Notes: generated from the letters alone by a model not told the origin. Counted from the first letter of the stretch, positions 1 through 10,533 are shown. The stretch is DNA of 64,000 bases from Pirellula staleyi DSM 6068 (GCF_000025185.1 NC_013720.1:5580001-5644000); one strand, 5' to 3'. A program made the numbers and translations.

Positions 1-773
1 ATCTTCATGGCGGTCATATCGACCGCTGCTGCTTCGTGGATTTCGAGCGTGATCGGACGCTCGGGATAAGCGCGGCGAATGTCGCGCATCGAAACGATCA
101 ACCCGGCGAGATCGCGCAGCTCGGCCACGTGGGTATTGAGGAACAGATGCGTTTCGCAAAACTTCCCTGGGATCAAGGCGAGCGCTTCGACGCGCAGCAT
201 GCGGCTGAGCTCGACCTCTTTGTTGAGGTACGAAGCAGCTTTGAACATCATGCCGGGATGGCTGAGGCCGAACAGGCGACTCCGGCCGAGCGCTTCGGCG
301 GCAAAAATCTGGTGGTTATCGGAACGAACGATCCACTGAAAATGGGGCATTACCGCGCGCTGGTCGATCAGCTTATCGAACTGCGCCAAGGCGAGGGCCA
401 GATCGGCCACTTCATCAGCGGCGGCTGTCGCCATTTGGCGCGACGGATGGATCGTGGTGAGGCGGTAGAGCAGCTCGCCAAACTGGATCAGCAGATCGGG
501 CTCGAGCGGGTACGGCGTGCTGGTCACGCGCTGACCATTCACGAACGTTCCGTTGCGGCTTCCCAAGTCGCGAAGGTGCAACTGATCGCCGACCATGATA
601 AATTCAGCATGGCTGGTGGAGACCGTGGGATGGGCCAGCCGCAACGTGCAATCGCTTCCTCGACCTAAACGACAAGGCAGATCGCGCAGCGGAAGTGGCG
701 ATGCCAATTCGGCATCGACATCCTGCGGCAAGAGTGCCCAAGCACTAGCGGTCAGAGTGGCGGAGTTGATCAC
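1..773 (-). CDS. FHA-EAL domain signalling protein (partial, C-terminus beyond window)
   Basis: Read on the minus strand from a GTG at 773 (in-frame TAG just upstream) and open to the window edge, about 257 codons. Residues 30-105 form an FHA phosphothreonine-binding domain, with GRGSD (38-41 region), a conserved S..H (SHAEF) and DLGSRNGTFVNG. After a short linker, residues about 135-257 match the start of an EAL domain: FQWIV, the signature E160-A-L-G-R, FLNTHVAEL and LEIHE, which carry metal-binding and catalytic positions in active c-di-GMP phosphodiesterases. The likely role is a cytosolic protein linking Ser/Thr phosphorylation to c-di-GMP turnover; activity cannot be judged because the last EAL motifs lie outside. 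It is missed if only ATG-started complete frames are considered. Confidence 0.82.
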   Translation of the reverse strand, partial: MINSATLTASAWALLPQDVDAELASPLPLRDLPCRLGRGSDCTLRLAHPTVSTSHAEFIMVGDQLHLRDLGSRNGTFVNGQRVTSTPYPLEPDLLIQFGELLYRLTTIHPSRQMATAAADEVADLALALAQFDKLIDQRAVMPHFQWIVRSDNHQIFAAEALGRSRLFGLSHPGMMFKAASYLNKEVELSRMLRVEALALIPGKFCETHLFLNTHVAELRDLAGLIVSMRDIRRAYPERPITLEIHEAAAVDMTAMK

Positions 774-974
774 AGAGGCAATTAATCCCTACGAGTCTTA
801 CAGTCGCCCCTTCCGAGGCTCTTCGCTGCGGCAATTACCGCTCGATGACTGCGTGGAAAGTATAGGGCAGATACCGAACGGATGACGTCTGATTTAGCCC
901 CCTGCATGCCGATGGGGCCATGAAGAATTGCGCCTTTAAGGATTATCCGCTTCACGCCACGGGACCCGGAACCG

Positions 975-1493
975 ATGCGACCCAGTCCGACCGAAACCAC
1001 TCCCCCAGCAACCCGCACGAGGAATGGCGACAGTGGTTCTCCCCTGCTCGCGGCCGGTGCGGTGGCCAGCCCAACGAATGTGGCAGCCGAGCCCCAGCGG
1101 TGGTGGAGTTTGTCGCGTCGCGATCAGTGTTTGGTGTTCGCTGGGCTCGCAGCTGGAGCGCTGCTGCTCGCCTATCAATGGACACATGCTGGCGATCGTA
1201 TCGATTTTGAGACCCAGCCCCTGGTGGTTCTCGATTTCAAACTCGATATCAACGGGGCCGATTGGCCCGAGCTATGCCTCCTGCCCGGAGTGGGGGAATC
1301 GCTGGCGCAGAGCATTGTGGAAGACCGCCAGCGTCGCGGCCCGTTTGCCTCGCATGAAGATCTGCTGCGTGTCCGTAAGCTCGGTCCGAAAACGCTCGCA
1401 GCGATTCGTCCGTATCTACTGCCGCTCGAGGAGAGCCAGGGGCCGAATGCGGCTGAAGTTGGTGGAGCCTCGCCCCCCAACCTTGTAGACTAG
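975..1493 (+). CDS. ComEA-like helix-hairpin-helix protein
   Basis: 172 aa. A disordered N-terminus is followed by one hydrophobic segment at about residues 52-67 and then a soluble C-terminal part (about 95-155). That part carries two helix-hairpin-helix motifs typical of ComEA: LLPGVGESLAQSIVEDR and VRKLGPKTLAAIRPYL, separated by GPFASHEDLL. ComEA proteins are membrane-anchored and bind incoming double-stranded DNA during natural transformation. The fold is clear, but a competence role is inferred because no other com genes are nearby. ATG start at 975 after a GGAACCG stretch. It ends 145 bp before the next gene on the same strand. Confidence 0.8.
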   Translation: MRPSPTETTPPATRTRNGDSGSPLLAAGAVASPTNVAAEPQRWWSLSRRDQCLVFAGLAAGALLLAYQWTHAGDRIDFETQPLVVLDFKLDINGADWPELCLLPGVGESLAQSIVEDRQRRGPFASHEDLLRVRKLGPKTLAAIRPYLLPLEESQGPNAAEVGGASPPNLVD

Positions 1494-1638
1494 AGAGTCT
1501 AGTCGAGCCGAAAAAAGTGCGTCGCTCGAGCAGCATGGCCGGGATCGCAATAAGTCGACCCCCGCGCTGCGAAGTAAGCATGACGAGCATGCTCGGGCGA
1601 CGCCGAGGCGGTTTTCCATTCGTGGACAGGGGCGAGCA

Positions 1639-3453
1639 GTGAACGGAACGTGGTTTTTTCATCATGGCGGGCAGGACTATGGACCCGTTTCGACCGAGCA
1701 GCTGTCGCAGTTGCTCGCCGCAGGTCAGCTGACCCCCGAGCATCCGGTGCGCCGCGCCAGCGATGCGCAGTGGATGCCCGCCGCAAGTTTTGCCGAGCTC
1801 CGCTCGAGCGCTGCACCGGCGGCAGCAGCCGCTTCTGAAACCAAAGCCAAACCGCCGGTCAAAAAACCGCCGCAGCGTGTGGCTCCTGCTCCGCCACCAC
1901 CTCCACCGCCGGCAGCAGCACCTCCCGCAGCGATGGCGCCGCGCCCGGTTGCTCCAATGGCGATGCCCCTGCCGCCCGGAGCTATTCCGGCCGGTGGCGC
2001 AGTTCCAGTCGGTGGCCCCGTGCCGGTGCGGGCTGCTGTGCCGATGGCGATGCCACTCGCGCACGGAGCACCAGTCGCAATCGCTCGGCCGGTCGCCGTG
2101 GTACCAAGCTCCGCTGTTCCCCTGACAGCAGCGCCACTCGCAGCCGTGCGTGTAGCTGCGGTTCAAGCGGTGGGAGCACAGCCGACATACGCACAGCCTG
2201 GCTATGCTCAGCCTGGTTACGCCGCGCCGCAACCGGCAGCGACTTCAGCCTCCGCCAGTGGAGCCGCCGAGCGTCCGAAGAAAAAGAACCATCAGCTGAT
2301 CATCCTGACGGTGCTGGCTGCGGCGATGCTGGGCGTTGCTGTCGTCGGAGGTGTGCTGATCGCCACCAGCGGCGGCAAAGAGGAGCAGCTGAGCGACGCT
2401 GACAGCGACACTAGCTCAACCATCGACGCTGATGAGCCTAGCAGCGGCAACGTCGCGTCGAGCGATCCCTCGTCGACACCCACCGCCGAGACGAGTGCTA
2501 CTACACCTCCTGCGACACCCGCAGCCGAGCCTGGCGCGATAGCGTCGAGCGAACCAGCAGCTCCCGGCGCAAGCGAAACGCCTGCAGCGGCTCCGGCTGG
2601 GAATCAAGAGATTGCAGCCCTGCTGGCGCAGATCAAATCGTTTGGCACACCCAAAAGCACTCTCGGCATCAGTGGCAAATCGGGTCGACTCTGCAAGCTC
2701 AGCTTTCATCAAGCATTCATCAGCAGTAGCGCCACGCCAGTCCGGATGACCTCGTCGGCGGCGAGTGTTCCCTCGGCTGTCGGTGGCCGGATGTTGTTCA
2801 TCGAACTTCGCATCCAAAACACCTCGCCTGAAACGATCACTTACGAAGGTTGGAACGAGACCGCCGTCGCGATCCACTCCGACGGCACGAAGCTCGAGCT
2901 GGTGCCGCGCGACAAAACGCCAACCGTCACACGGGCAACCAAGATGGAGCTCGATCCGGGCCGCGAAATCACCGACACGCTGGTGTATGTCGCTCCGGCG
3001 ACGCTCCCGACGTCGATCAAGCTGATCCTGCCACAGTCGACACTCATCGCGAAAGCGACGCGTTATTTCGCCTTCGAAATTCCGCAGCAAACGCTCTTCG
3101 AAGAGCCGGTCCCCGACATCCTGCGGACCAACGACATTGGTGACGGCTCGATGCGGCCGAGCGGTCCTCCGATCCTCTCGCAAGAGGCTATCGACAAGCA
3201 GATCGCCGAAGCGATGAAGAACAATCCCGAGCTTCAGTCGACGATCAAAAACGACCAAGGCAAAGAGCCGGTGAAACCAGGCACCCCCGCCGCTCCTGGC
3301 ATGGTCCCTCCCGCAGGTGAAATCAAGCCGGGCGAAATGAAGCCGGGCGCTGGCCAGCCCGACACGACGAAACCTGATGCTGCTGCTCAGCCCGACACAG
3401 CACCTTCTTTGATGGAGAAGCCCAAACTCCAAGTCGTCCCCGCCACTCCGTAG
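1639..3453 (+). CDS. GYF_2-domain single-pass membrane protein with Pro/Ala-rich linker
   Basis: 604 aa from a GTG preceded by AGGGG six bases upstream. Residues 1-55 match the GYF_2/DUF4339 module (NGTWFFHHGGQDYGPVS, then W-M-P-A). A very Pro/Ala-rich linker runs to about 215, followed by KKKN and one membrane helix (about 218-244). Beyond it lie a Ser/Thr/Glu-rich spacer and a beta-rich domain (about 350-490) with LFIELRIQNTS, ITDTLVYVAP and FEIPQQTLFEE. A Pro/Gly/Lys-rich tail follows. The same C-terminal domain occurs in the next gene (4196-5209) behind a different N-terminal module. The topology suggests a cytosolic peptide-binding head and an outer domain; the function is unknown. Confidence 0.78.
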   Translation: MNGTWFFHHGGQDYGPVSTEQLSQLLAAGQLTPEHPVRRASDAQWMPAASFAELRSSAAPAAAAASETKAKPPVKKPPQRVAPAPPPPPPPAAAPPAAMAPRPVAPMAMPLPPGAIPAGGAVPVGGPVPVRAAVPMAMPLAHGAPVAIARPVAVVPSSAVPLTAAPLAAVRVAAVQAVGAQPTYAQPGYAQPGYAAPQPAATSASASGAAERPKKKNHQLIILTVLAAAMLGVAVVGGVLIATSGGKEEQLSDADSDTSSTIDADEPSSGNVASSDPSSTPTAETSATTPPATPAAEPGAIASSEPAAPGASETPAAAPAGNQEIAALLAQIKSFGTPKSTLGISGKSGRLCKLSFHQAFISSSATPVRMTSSAASVPSAVGGRMLFIELRIQNTSPETITYEGWNETAVAIHSDGTKLELVPRDKTPTVTRATKMELDPGREITDTLVYVAPATLPTSIKLILPQSTLIAKATRYFAFEIPQQTLFEEPVPDILRTNDIGDGSMRPSGPPILSQEAIDKQIAEAMKNNPELQSTIKNDQGKEPVKPGTPAAPGMVPPAGEIKPGEMKPGAGQPDTTKPDAAAQPDTAPSLMEKPKLQVVPATP

Positions 3454-3469
3454 TTGTGTAATTGTGTAG

Positions 3470-3491
3470 GTCAGGTACGTGCGTACCTGAC
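3470..3491. repeat. GTAGGTCAGG-type palindrome, copy 1
   Basis: 22 bp, GTCAGGTACG-tg-CGTACCTGAC, with perfect 10-bp arms. It starts 17 bp after the stop of the GYF-domain gene and is preceded by GTAG like the other copies. It could act as a transcriptional stop, though no T-run follows. Confidence 0.75.
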
Positions 3492-3530
3492 AAAAAACTC
3501 GCCCGGGTGCCAGTTGTGTAGTACTTCGTC

Positions 3531-3695
3531 TATCGATCAATGTCAGGTTGATTGGGTGCCACTGGCATTTTGCCAGTGCAGAGGCTGGAACCGATGCTTT
3601 GGGCGAAATCTGCCTAAAATCGTAGCGTCCATCTATACTTCTCACTGGGCAGAGCCCAGTGGCACACAGGGTTGCCGCATGACATTGATTGATAG
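3531..3695. repeat. Two-hairpin MITE/REP-like element, copy A
   Basis: Core 3556-3665 (110 bp) begins GTGCCACTGG and ends CCAGTGGCAC. Each end folds by itself: CACTGGCA-ttt-TGCCAGTG at the left and CACTGGGC-aga-GCCCAGTG at the right. An outer imperfect inverted repeat (ATCGATCAATGTCAGG and ATGACATTGATTGAT) extends it to about 165 bp. A second copy with the same design is at 55326-55495. It has no coding capacity, so if mobile it would need a transposase in trans. Confidence 0.75.
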
Positions 3696-3707
3696 ATGGA
3701 CGAGTAG

Positions 3708-3732
3708 GTCAGGTGCCCGGAGGGAACCTGAC
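3708..3732. repeat. GTAGGTCAGG-type palindrome, copy 2
   Basis: GTCAGGTgCCC-gga-GGGaACCTGAC, preceded by GTAG and followed by GGGAGAGG. It is the direct counterpart of the inverted copy at 4041-4065, with the same mismatch position. Confidence 0.65.
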
Positions 3733-3919
3733 GGGAGAGGACTTCGGCAGCAGAGAGCACGTTGTGGTTTCGAGGCCCCGCGATCTGGGCCAGCGGATGC
3801 AACCACGCGGAGGAAAAAATTAGCACGGAGTCACGCTATAATTGCAAAGCGGATTACCCTGCAGCATGCTCTTCCTGCTTCGCGATCAGAGCATGGCACC
3901 CAGTAGTGCCAAGAAGTAG

Positions 3920-3936
3920 GTCCGGTTCTACCGGAC
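3920..3936. repeat. GTAGGTCCGG-type palindrome
   Basis: GTCCGGT-tct-ACCGGAC with perfect 7-bp arms, again preceded by GTAG. It is a shorter relative of the GTAGGTCAGG palindromes. Confidence 0.55.
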
Positions 3937-4040
3937 AAGGAGTGCAAGGCAGGGCCAAAACTGTGTGGAGCTGCGCTGATTAGAGGCCCCCTGGCGACCT
4001 CGCAGCCACAGCGCATTCTCGGTTAGCGGCCTCCCCTCCC

Positions 4041-4065
4041 GTCAGATTCCCTTCGGGCATCTGAC
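4041..4065. repeat. GTAGGTCAGA-type palindrome, inverted copy
   Basis: On the plus strand GTCAGATtCCC-ttc-GGGcATCTGAC followed by CTACG. Read on the minus strand it starts GTAGGTCAGAT and keeps the layout of copy 2 (3708-3732), including the flanking GGGAGGG. CAGGT/ACCTG there is CAGAT/ATCTG here, a paired change that preserves the stem. Confidence 0.6.
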
Positions 4066-4195
4066 CTACGTGTTGGACCTACAAAGCGTTGTGGTGAGCG
4101 TGTGGTGCTGGCTTCATTGTGGGGCGTGGGTGGAGTAGACTACGCAGGTCGCGAATCATCGAAAACAGTGGTTTTCTTCGAGAAAAACCCAACTT

Positions 4196-5209
4196 ATGTC
4201 GCAAGTGCCAGGGGTTGTGCAGCTGCACTGTCCGATCTGCCGCGCGAAACTGAGCGTGCCGGTGGCAGCGACTGCGCATCCGATTCAGTGTGGTGTTTGT
4301 CGGCAGATGTTTCGCGCTCCACCGCTCCCGGCGCAGCCTCCACAGCCGGCGATCATGCCGCCCCACTTGGCAGCGACCGGCGCCGCGTCAGCGAACCCCA
4401 ACCAACCAGGCCAGCGCGCGAGTCCGCAGACAGCAGCCGCCACTTCGCAGCGCAGCAGCCCGCCACTTGTCGCCGATCCTGAAGCAGCCAAGAGCGACGA
4501 GGATCGCGATGCCGAAGATGCCGCCGCACGTAGTCGCTGGCTCGGGACCGTAGCGCTGCTGGGACTTTCGCTCGTTGTTCTGACGCTGGTGTGTGGCGTG
4601 GTGGTCGCCGTGAAAGGGCTTCCTTCGTTCTTAATGCCGCAGGCCAAGGTCGACGAGGATCTGCTGATCGATCCCGAAAGCGTAGCGGAGAGCGCGCCGA
4701 GTGAGTATCTCCCGGCGCTCTGGGCCATGGCGCCGCGCGTGGCGATCATTCACAGCGATGTGCTCGTGCGTGTGAAGCGCGTTGAGTATGGCGAGGTGCT
4801 GGGCCGAACCGAGCGCAACGAAGGGGTGAGCGCCAGTGGCGGCGATTATTTGATCGTCTACTTTCAGGTCGAGAACCGGCGCGATGCCGACCTGGATTAC
4901 ATCAGTTGGTATGGCAACACCTTTCGCGATGGCGAGACCACCACCGCCGCGCGTCTGTCGGATGCTGCAGGCAAACGCTATTCGCAAGTGACGTTTGACT
5001 CGGTGCGAACCGTGAAGGGGCACATGGCCCGGACGATCATCGCGCCGCGCGACCGGATTGATGATGTGCTGGTGTTTGGGGTCCCTCGCGAAGTGATCGA
5101 GAAGCTCGATCAGCCGCTGAAGCTCGAGCTGCCTCGCTCGGCAATCGACTCGAGCCTGAAGGGCTCCTACCGATTTCAAATTCCCCGGCGTATGCTCAGC
5201 GAGTCATAA
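4196..5209 (+). CDS. Zinc-ribbon single-pass membrane protein, paralogue of the GYF-domain protein
   Basis: 337 aa. The N-terminus is a small zinc ribbon of the MJ0042 type with CPIC (about residues 11-14) and CGVC (about 32-35). A Pro/Ala/Gln-rich linker follows, then one membrane helix (about 119-147). The C-terminal beta-rich domain (about 180-337) shares its order of motifs with the gene at 1639-3453: LIVYFQVEN/LFIELRIQN, ISWYG/YEGWN, IDDVLVFGVP/ITDTLVYVAP and FQIPRRMLSE/FEIPQQTLFE. The ribbon should face the cytosol and the C-terminal domain the outside. Function unknown. Start at ATG 4196; the Shine-Dalgarno is weak (GAGAAAAA). Confidence 0.78.
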   Translation: MSQVPGVVQLHCPICRAKLSVPVAATAHPIQCGVCRQMFRAPPLPAQPPQPAIMPPHLAATGAASANPNQPGQRASPQTAAATSQRSSPPLVADPEAAKSDEDRDAEDAAARSRWLGTVALLGLSLVVLTLVCGVVVAVKGLPSFLMPQAKVDEDLLIDPESVAESAPSEYLPALWAMAPRVAIIHSDVLVRVKRVEYGEVLGRTERNEGVSASGGDYLIVYFQVENRRDADLDYISWYGNTFRDGETTTAARLSDAAGKRYSQVTFDSVRTVKGHMARTIIAPRDRIDDVLVFGVPREVIEKLDQPLKLELPRSAIDSSLKGSYRFQIPRRMLSES

Positions 5210-5265
5210 GGCTGGAACTGAAACTGTAAGCAAGAGCATCTGACTCACGTGGTGGGAGGTTGGCG

Positions 5266-6288
5266 TTGCGCATTTTGGTGACCGGTGCCGCCGGGTTCTT
5301 GGGTCGGTATATCGTCGAACAGGGGCGCGCGCGAGGTTGCGCTTTACGCGCTTTTGCGCGCCGCGAACACCCCTGGATGAGGGATCTGGGAGTCGAGGTG
5401 GTGCTCGGCGACGTGCGCGATCGCCAGCAGGTTATGCGGGCCTGCGCCGGGTGCGATGCCGTGATTCACACCGCTGCCATTGCCAGCATCGGGGGGAGGT
5501 GGGAGACGTTTTACGACGTGAACGTTCGAGGGACCGAGCATGTGATCGACGGCTGTCGCCAGCATGGAGTGCCGAAGCTGGTCTTCACCAGCAGCCCCAG
5601 CGTGACGTTTGCTGGGGTCGATCAGAACGGCATCGACGAGTCGGCCCCTTATCCAACCAAGTGGCTGGCTCATTACCCGCGCAGCAAAGCAATGGCGGAG
5701 GAGCTGGCCTTAAAGGCGAATAGCAGCCAACTGGCGACCTGTGCGCTGCGCCCCCATTTGATTTGGGGCCCTCGCGACGGGCACTTGATCCCCCGTCTGA
5801 TCGACCGCGCTCGGCGCGGCATGCTGCGGCAGGTAGGGGACGGAAAGAACCTCGTCGATTCGATCTATGTCGAGAACGCTGCCGAGGCGCATCTGCTGGC
5901 TATGGATCGACTTACCTACGACTCACCGGTTGCTGGCAAGGCCTACTTCTTGTCGCAAGGCGAGCCAGTGAACTGCTGGGCTTGGATCAACGAGATCCTG
6001 GCCCTCGCCGAATTGCCACCGGTGAAGAAGCGTATCTCGCTCCGAGCCGCCTACACCGCCGGCGCAGTGCTCGAAACCGCCTACTGGCTGCTGGGCCGCA
6101 CCGACGAGCCCCGCATGACCCGTTTCCTCGCCGCCCAACTCGCCACCTCGCACTATTTTGATCTATCCCGAGCCCGCTCCGACCTGGGCTATGCACCTAA
6201 AGTCAGCATGGCCCAAGGAATGCGCCGCCTGGGCGAGTGGATCAAGTCCGGAACCGCAACCCAAGTAGGTCAGGTACCCCGTACCTGA
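5266..6288 (+). CDS. NAD(P)-dependent epimerase/dehydratase (extended SDR)
   Basis: About 340 aa. I chose TTG 5266 (giving MRILVTGAAGFLG), six bases after GGGAGG; TTG 5260 is in frame but abuts the Shine-Dalgarno. The Rossmann motif TGAAGFLG is at residues 6-13. An acidic stretch (VEVVLGDVRD), a TSSPSV segment and the catalytic Y-x3-K (HYPRSK, about 138-143) follow, as in 3beta-HSD/isomerase-like and dihydroflavonol-reductase-like extended SDRs. The substrate is probably a nucleotide sugar, sterol-like or polyketide-derived ketone; it cannot be decided here. The TGA stop lies inside a GTAGGTCAGG palindrome (6269-6289), so the last residues (VGQVPRT) are encoded by the repeat. Confidence 0.85.
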   Translation: MRILVTGAAGFLGRYIVEQGRARGCALRAFARREHPWMRDLGVEVVLGDVRDRQQVMRACAGCDAVIHTAAIASIGGRWETFYDVNVRGTEHVIDGCRQHGVPKLVFTSSPSVTFAGVDQNGIDESAPYPTKWLAHYPRSKAMAEELALKANSSQLATCALRPHLIWGPRDGHLIPRLIDRARRGMLRQVGDGKNLVDSIYVENAAEAHLLAMDRLTYDSPVAGKAYFLSQGEPVNCWAWINEILALAELPPVKKRISLRAAYTAGAVLETAYWLLGRTDEPRMTRFLAAQLATSHYFDLSRARSDLGYAPKVSMAQGMRRLGEWIKSGTATQVGQVPRT

Positions 6289-6289
6289 C
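6269..6289. repeat. GTAGGTCAGG-type palindrome, copy overlapping a stop codon
   Basis: GTCAGGTAC-ccc-GTACCTGAC with perfect 9-bp arms and a preceding GTAG, as at 3470-3491. The TGA at 6286-6288 of the upstream SDR gene is part of the right arm. Confidence 0.75.
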
Positions 6290-6483
6290 AACGTATCAGT
6301 CAATCAATTTTCGGCGATAGAACAACTTCACAATCCGCCAGCGCCGACCATCAAACCGCTCTGCAGGCTGTGACAGTTAGTGTGTGACAAACCTTGGATT
6401 TGGTTCGCCTTGCAGCTTGTGTTATGTTCAAATCTAGATGGAGTTTGCGGTCGAAAAGACCATCGTTCTAAGGGGCTTTCTGA

Positions 6484-6702
6484 ATGAATAAAACAATTCA
6501 TGCGGTATTCCAAAACGGAGTTTTTCGTCCCCTTGAGTCGGTCGACTTGCCTGACAACTCCGCTGTTGAGTTTGAGCCCAGACTGGTTTCAAAGACCGAC
6601 GTTTGGCCAGCTGACTATTTTCAACAGACCGCTGGTGCATTTGCTGGGGAAACATTTGAGCGTCCCTCGCAAGGAACATTACCAACTCGAGGCGAGTGGT
6701 GA
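6484..6702 (+). CDS. DUF104 (AF2212-like) antitoxin
   Basis: 72 aa. The first 35 residues (KTIHAVFQNGVFRPLE, then DLPDNSAVEFEP) are typical of the DUF104/AF2212-like family of small beta-barrel antitoxins, found upstream of PIN-domain toxins. The C-terminal half (WPADYFQQTAGAFAGETFERP) is the likely toxin-binding tail. The stop codon overlaps the ATG of the toxin gene by one base, so the two are translationally coupled. Expected role: cytosolic inhibitor and probable autorepressor of the pair. Confidence 0.83.
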   Translation: MNKTIHAVFQNGVFRPLESVDLPDNSAVEFEPRLVSKTDVWPADYFQQTAGAFAGETFERPSQGTLPTRGEW

Positions 6703-7100
6703 TGCGTTATCTCCTCGACACTAACGCTTGGATAACCTACCTCAAGGCCCCAAACAGCGGCGTGCAAAGAAGGCTTTCGGCAGAACTGCCCCAAAACATT
6801 GTCACTTGCTCGATTGTCCTCTCCGAACTTCTCCATGGCGCTGAAAAGTATGGCAACCGAGAGAAGCGCGTCTCGACGGTTCGCACCTTGCTTGCTCCGT
6901 TTCAATGCCTTCCGTTTGATGAGATCGATGCCATCCACTATGCCAGCCTCAGGCACGAACTGGAACTTCGCGGGGAAGTCATAGGCCCATACGACCTACA
7001 AATCGCCGCTATCTGCCTACGCAACCAACTTACCTTAGTCACGAGCAACCTATCTGAATTTGCTCGGGTTCGCGGATTGCAAGTCCAAGATTGGTCTTAG
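6702..7100 (+). CDS. vapC: PIN-domain ribonuclease toxin, VapC family
   Basis: 132 aa from the ATG at 6702 (MRYLLDTNAW), which overlaps the antitoxin TGA. GTG codons at 6696 and 6699 are in frame but would overlap further. PIN acidic residues are visible: D6 in LLDTNAW, E in SIVLSELLHGAEK, D in GPYDLQIAA, and the C-terminal VTSNLSEFARV, which corresponds to the usual VT.N..EF. VapC toxins cleave specific RNAs, often initiator tRNA or 23S rRNA; the target here is unknown. The frame is intact, so the module may be active. Confidence 0.88.
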   Translation: MRYLLDTNAWITYLKAPNSGVQRRLSAELPQNIVTCSIVLSELLHGAEKYGNREKRVSTVRTLLAPFQCLPFDEIDAIHYASLRHELELRGEVIGPYDLQIAAICLRNQLTLVTSNLSEFARVRGLQVQDWS

Positions 7101-7321
7101 TTTGTAGGTTGGCCAAGCCGTAGCCTGCCTCATTTCTGAGCTCACGGCATCACCCCATATCCCCTTGCGCAGACCTCCCTGCCCTTCTCTTCTCACTATT
7201 CTCTCGACTTACCCTATCGGGGGCGAAGCGGGGCGTCGCCCCTGTCCCTTGCTGGCGGGGCGCGGCATAATACAGGATTCACCAAAAATTGCCCCGAGCA
7301 GCCGACCAGGGAGGCATGTGA

Positions 7322-10208
<2,887 letters not shown>

Positions 10209-10533
10209 TGCCGTGCATCCGGAAGCTGGATCGATCTTCCTTTCATCACAGCGACTTGAGTAGCCAGTGTGCTGCTCAAGTCACAGAAGCCTAGCCGATC
10301 AAAAGATCGTTATTTCTAGGCAAAAACAAAGATTCTGCCCCAAGTCAACGGGACACAGAATCTTCCAAAACAGAATGCTCGAGCCGCGCGAAACTGCCGA
10401 TAGATAGTTCCCGCAGCAGCACCACCCCGCGAGACAGAACAACACGAATCAGGTTGAGTCGGGAGCGATTGGCGAGACGGCAGAGAGTGATTCCTCTGCC
10501 GTTTCTCGTTTCTTGAGAGTGCGAAGCGACACG
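10209..10533. other. Intergenic region with three hairpins between convergent genes
   Basis: 325 bp between convergent genes. Hairpins: GACTTGAG/CTCAAGTC (10253-10282), AAGATTCTG/CAGAATCTT (10329-10364) and CGGCAGAG/CTCTGCCG (10478-10501). The last is followed on the plus strand by a T-rich stretch (gTTTCTCGTTTCTT). No coding sequence seen. Confidence 0.6.
10478..10516 (+). terminator. Probable intrinsic terminator
   Basis: Perfect 8-bp stem CGGCAGAG-agtgattc-CTCTGCCG followed by TTTCTCGTTTCTT, downstream of the SHD1-protein gene. Confidence 0.5.

Larger units (their letters stand above)
3454..4195. other. Palindrome-rich intergenic island, no gene seen
   Basis: 742 bp between two membrane-protein paralogues. 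The only open frames are short, start without a Shine-Dalgarno and have no recognisable protein features. It holds a two-hairpin element (3531-3695), four GTAGGTC-type palindromes (3470-3491, 3708-3732, 3920-3936, 4041-4065), a further GGACCTAC half-site near 4076 and an inverted repeat GGCAcccagtagTGCC near 3895. The density of inverted repeats is far above that of the rest of the window. Confidence 0.7.

Noticed and set aside
36-668. A 210-codon plus-strand frame at the left edge
   Set aside because: It is the complement of the FHA-EAL gene, whose FHA and EAL motifs are convincing on the minus strand.
3454-3906. A 150-codon frame directly after the GYF-domain gene
   Set aside because: It runs through the palindromes and the two-hairpin element, has no ribosome site and no protein-like composition.
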